Positions 61,673 through 64,000 of a stretch of 64,000 nt of DNA are shown piece by piece. The stretch's first letter is position 1. Each line of letters opens with the position of its first letter. The notes beneath the pieces were generated by a model. It worked only from the letters and a program-made list of their open reading frames with translations. It was not told where the DNA came from and did no database searches. Both the position numbers and the translations under genes were made by a program. This DNA is from Nocardia nova (GTDB taxonomy: Bacteria > Actinomycetota > Actinomycetes > Mycobacteriales > Mycobacteriaceae), in NCBI RefSeq assembly GCF_002933465.1, contig NZ_PSZE01000010.1, forward strand, positions 124,001-188,000, written 5' to 3'.

Positions 61673-62779
61673 ATGCAACCGCAGCAGCCGCCCTTGCGCG
61701 ACGTTCCGGAATCCGCCGAACCCCTGCGGCCCACCGCATCTGCGCCCGCCGAGCCGATTTCTTCCGGCGGCGCCGGCGCACGCATGAGTGACGAATCCGA
61801 CACCGCCGACGCACCCGGAACCGCCCGCGCGCACACCGCCGACCCGATCGGCAGCCCCGTCCCGATCGTGATCACCTACTCGACGACCGCGGAGGCGGGG
61901 CGGCCCGCGCCCGCGGTGTCCGGTGGACTCGAACCCCGGACCACCGCCGGACCGGCGCCCGCCCCGGCTCCGGCGCGCGCGGTCGACATCGCGGTCGTGC
62001 AGTTCGGGCCGCATACCGACAAGGCCGCCAATCTCGCCGCGCTGCGCGACCATATTCGAGCCGCCGCCGAGCACGGCGCGAAAGTTGTTGTCGCCCCCGA
62101 ATATTCGATGTTCGCGGTGAAGCGGCTGGACGAGCGGGTGGTGGCGGCGGCCGAACCGATCACGGGCCCGTGGGCGAGCGAATTGCGCGGGCTCGCCGCC
62201 GAGTTCGGGGTGCACGTGGTCGCCGGCGTTGTCGAGGCGCCGGGCGGGCAGATCACCGACCGGATCTACAACACGCTGATCGCGGCCGGCCCCGATGCCG
62301 AGTTCGCGGCGATCTACCGCAAGGTGCATCTCTACGACGCGTTCGGATTCCGCGAATCAGAGGTGGTCGCCCCGGGCCCGATCGAGGATCCCGCCACCTT
62401 CACCGTCGACGGCGTCACCTTCGGTCTGCAGACCTGCTTCGACCTGCGCTTTCCGGAGGGCTGCCGCCGGGTGGCCGCCGCAGGGGCGCAGGTGTTGCTC
62501 CTTCCCGCGCAATGGATTCCGGGGCCGGGCAAGCTCGATCAGTGGACCACGCTGCTGCGCGCTCGCGCCATCGAGAACACGGTCTATGTGGCCGCCGCCG
62601 ACCACTGCGCCCCGCGCGGTGCGGGCGCGTCGATGATCGTCGACCCCTCGGGCAATCTGCTGGCCGAACTCGGTGATGCCCCCGGTATCGCCACGAGCCG
62701 CGTCGACCTCGATCACCTGCGGCAGATCCGCACCACCAACCCCAGCCTGAGCCTGCGCCGATTCACCGTCGAGCCATAG
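61673..62779 (+). CDS. nitrilase-superfamily amidohydrolase with disordered N-terminal extension
   Basis: 368 residues; the catalytic triad is E143 (APEYSMF), K217 (YRKVHLYDAFGF) and C255 (LQTCFDLRF). The core (about 104-368) is like Rv0480c and other carbon-nitrogen hydrolases that deaminate small amides. The first 100 residues are Ala/Pro/Ser/Glu-rich and have no family counterpart. The ATG at 61673 lies 7 nt after TACGGT (61660-61665), so the long form may be real, but an ATG at 61784 would give a shorter extension. The gene is divergent from the helicase. Confidence 0.85.
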   Translation: MQPQQPPLRDVPESAEPLRPTASAPAEPISSGGAGARMSDESDTADAPGTARAHTADPIGSPVPIVITYSTTAEAGRPAPAVSGGLEPRTTAGPAPAPAPARAVDIAVVQFGPHTDKAANLAALRDHIRAAAEHGAKVVVAPEYSMFAVKRLDERVVAAAEPITGPWASELRGLAAEFGVHVVAGVVEAPGGQITDRIYNTLIAAGPDAEFAAIYRKVHLYDAFGFRESEVVAPGPIEDPATFTVDGVTFGLQTCFDLRFPEGCRRVAAAGAQVLLLPAQWIPGPGKLDQWTTLLRARAIENTVYVAAADHCAPRGAGASMIVDPSGNLLAELGDAPGIATSRVDLDHLRQIRTTNPSLSLRRFTVEP

Positions 62780-62792
62780 ACTGGACGGCACC

Positions 62793-63437
62793 ATGATCTA
62801 TCCGGATCGTCGGTCGGCCGGTCGCACGCTGGGTGAATCGCTGTCGCACCTGCGGGCGTGGCATCCCCTGGTGCTGGGACTGCCGCGCGGCGGGGTGCCG
62901 GTCGCGGCCGCGGTGCGCGAGGTCATCGGCGGGGATCTCGATGTGCTGCTCGTCCGGAAACTCGGCGTGCCGTGGCAACCCGAACTGGCGATGGGCGCGA
63001 TCGGCGAGGACGGGGTCCGGGTCCTCAACGACGACGTGGTGCGGCAGACCGGCGTGCGACCCGAGCAGATCGCCGCCGTGGAAGCGGCCGAGTGCGCGGA
63101 GTTGTCGCGCCGGCAGCGGATGGTGCGCGCGCAGGTGCCGCGGGTGCCGATTCACGATCGCGCGGTGGTGATCGTCGACGACGGGATGGCCACGGGCGCG
63201 ACGGTCGCCGCGGCCTGCCGCGTGGCGCAGTCGCACCGGCCCCGCTGGATCACGGTGGCGGTCCCGGTGTCCTCGATCGAGGCGATGGAGCGGCTGCGCG
63301 GCCTGGCCCGGGAGACGGTGTGCCCGCTGATTCCGCGCTCCCTGGGCGGAGTCGGCGGGGCCTATCGCGATTTCCATCAACTCGACGACGAAGAAATGCT
63401 GGACCTGTTGCGCGCGGCGCACCAGCCCGGCCGCTGA
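62793..63437 (+). CDS. phosphoribosyltransferase family protein
   Basis: 214 residues. PRPP-binding motif VVIVDDGMATGATV (about 123-136), and VLGLPRGGVPVAAAV and LVRKLGVPWQPELAMGAIGE near the N-terminus. These stand-alone type I PRTases of actinobacteria have no assigned substrate. TAGACT at the end of the amidase gene (62777-62782) could be the -10 box with a short leader. It is followed after 115 bp by a convergent gene. Confidence 0.88.
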   Translation: MIYPDRRSAGRTLGESLSHLRAWHPLVLGLPRGGVPVAAAVREVIGGDLDVLLVRKLGVPWQPELAMGAIGEDGVRVLNDDVVRQTGVRPEQIAAVEAAECAELSRRQRMVRAQVPRVPIHDRAVVIVDDGMATGATVAAACRVAQSHRPRWITVAVPVSSIEAMERLRGLARETVCPLIPRSLGGVGGAYRDFHQLDDEEMLDLLRAAHQPGR

Positions 63438-63552
63438 GGAACCGCGCGGGCGCGAATCAGTCGGTCTCCGAGTCGATCTCGCGCACTCCTTTTCGATGCC
63501 GCTGCGCGAGCTGGGGACGTTTACCTTCGAATTCGCAGCAGGGCATGCGTTC

Positions 63553-64000
63553 TCACCATTCGTTGTCGTCGGCGACCACTCGTTCCGCGGCCGCGACCAT
63601 CGGGCGCAATTGCGCGGCAAAGGTTTCCGCGGTGACGCCGACGATATCGACCTCCGCGCGGGTGCGGACCGCGTAGCGGCCGTCGCCGGTGACGTCGATC
63701 CAGCACAGCACGCCGAGCGGGCGCATGCTGTCGTCGGCGCGACGCGCGGAGACCACGATCTGACCGATGCCGTCGCGGGGCTGTTTGAGCAACCGCCGCA
63801 TCCGAGCCGTGGTGGAGGGACCGGCGACCGGCACCGTCACCAGATCGCGACTGTCCTCGCGCACCCGGTCCAGCGGTGCGGTGCGGCGCGGTTCAGCCCC
63901 GGGCGGGCACTCCGGCAGCAGCGAGACCACCCGGGCCGCGAGGGTGCCGGAATTCCCGACGAACAGCCGCACGTCACCGCCGCGATCGGGCGCGCTGCCG
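63553..64000 (-). CDS. EspG-like ESX secretion-associated protein, N-terminus cut by window edge
   Basis: At least 149 residues; the gene continues beyond the right edge. The final part (IGQIVVSARRADDSMRPLGV, WIDVTGDGRYAVRTRAEVDI, then a helix TAETFAAQLRPMVAAAERV) has the strand-helix order of the C-terminal half of EspG chaperones, which bind PE/PPE-type substrates of ESX systems. Similarity is at the level of pattern only, so the assignment is tentative. It is convergent with the phosphoribosyltransferase. Confidence 0.55.
   Translation of the reverse strand, partial: GSAPDRGGDVRLFVGNSGTLAARVVSLLPECPPGAEPRRTAPLDRVREDSRDLVTVPVAGPSTTARMRRLLKQPRDGIGQIVVSARRADDSMRPLGVLCWIDVTGDGRYAVRTRAEVDIVGVTAETFAAQLRPMVAAAERVVADDNEW

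Noticed and set aside
61876..62329. Open frames antisense to the amidase
   Set aside because: They are shadows of the GC-rich amidase gene; the plus-strand gene has all three catalytic residues.

Overview
High-GC actinobacterial chromosome of the mycolic-acid group (Mycobacteriales), most likely Nocardia or a close relative. The evidence is GC-rich third codon positions, many leaderless promoters, F420 biosynthesis (fbiA/fbiB), WhiB2, an arabinogalactan-linker rhamnosyltransferase (wbbL) with rmlD, an LCP ligase, an EspG-like ESX protein cut by the right edge, and gene content shared with the Mycobacterium tuberculosis tmk-sahH-alkB-manA-pmmA-whiB2-fbiAB-manB-wbbL-rmlD region. No rRNA, tRNA, IS element or CRISPR array was seen.

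Layout. 0-2.7 kb: tmk (left edge), a small secreted protein and ahcY. 2.8-7.8 kb: an accessory block with a CitAB/DcuSR-type two-component system divergent from a dctA-type transporter, and a stand-alone alkane hydroxylase alkB. 8.1-10.6 kb: the operon alkB2 - repeat peptide - rubA - repeat peptide - rubB - tetR. 10.8-15.1 kb: NUDIX/fbiB/fbiA, whiB2 and a degenerate zincin. 15.3-20.7 kb: DUF3499, phosphomannomutase, TobH, manA and a cation-efflux protein. 20.7-28.5 kb: an FAD oxidoreductase, a TetR, the nucleotide-sugar and cell-wall genes manB-wbbL-rmlD, an LCP protein and a TIGR03089 protein. 28.6-32.4 kb: P450, carboxylesterase, SelW-like and YchJ-like proteins.

32.4-43.9 kb is the least ordinary part. 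An SMC/RecF-like ATPase with a zinc-hook-like CxxC and a small overlapping partner diverges from a tightly overlapped four-gene operon (SWIM + DUF5691-like, YehL-type MoxR AAA+, DUF5682-like, VWA). This resembles the uncharacterised E. coli yehLMPQ set. An unrecognised zinc-ribbon protein follows.

44-58.7 kb: an ABC transporter of MacB/FtsX type whose two genes are separated by two more copies of the repeat peptide, PAP2 phosphatase, Ser/Thr kinase, endonuclease IV, an alkylsulfatase-like dioxygenase, CoA-transferase plus HMG-CoA-lyase-like pair, a decayed patch (truncated tetR, truncated flavin hydroxylase, truncated GNAT), two envelope proteins and a pair of acyl-CoA dehydrogenases. 59-64 kb: methyltransferase, DEAD-box helicase, nitrilase-family amidase, phosphoribosyltransferase and the EspG-like fragment.

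The most striking observation is a ~70-bp repeat encoding a 23-residue peptide ([10 protein letters not shown]2-DRVRVS...). It sits exactly in stop/start overlaps of operons: six copies at three junctions. Each copy begins inside the stop codon of the upstream gene and brings an AGGAG-type ribosome binding site for the downstream gene. This is the same logic as mycobacterial MIRUs, apparently with an unrelated sequence.
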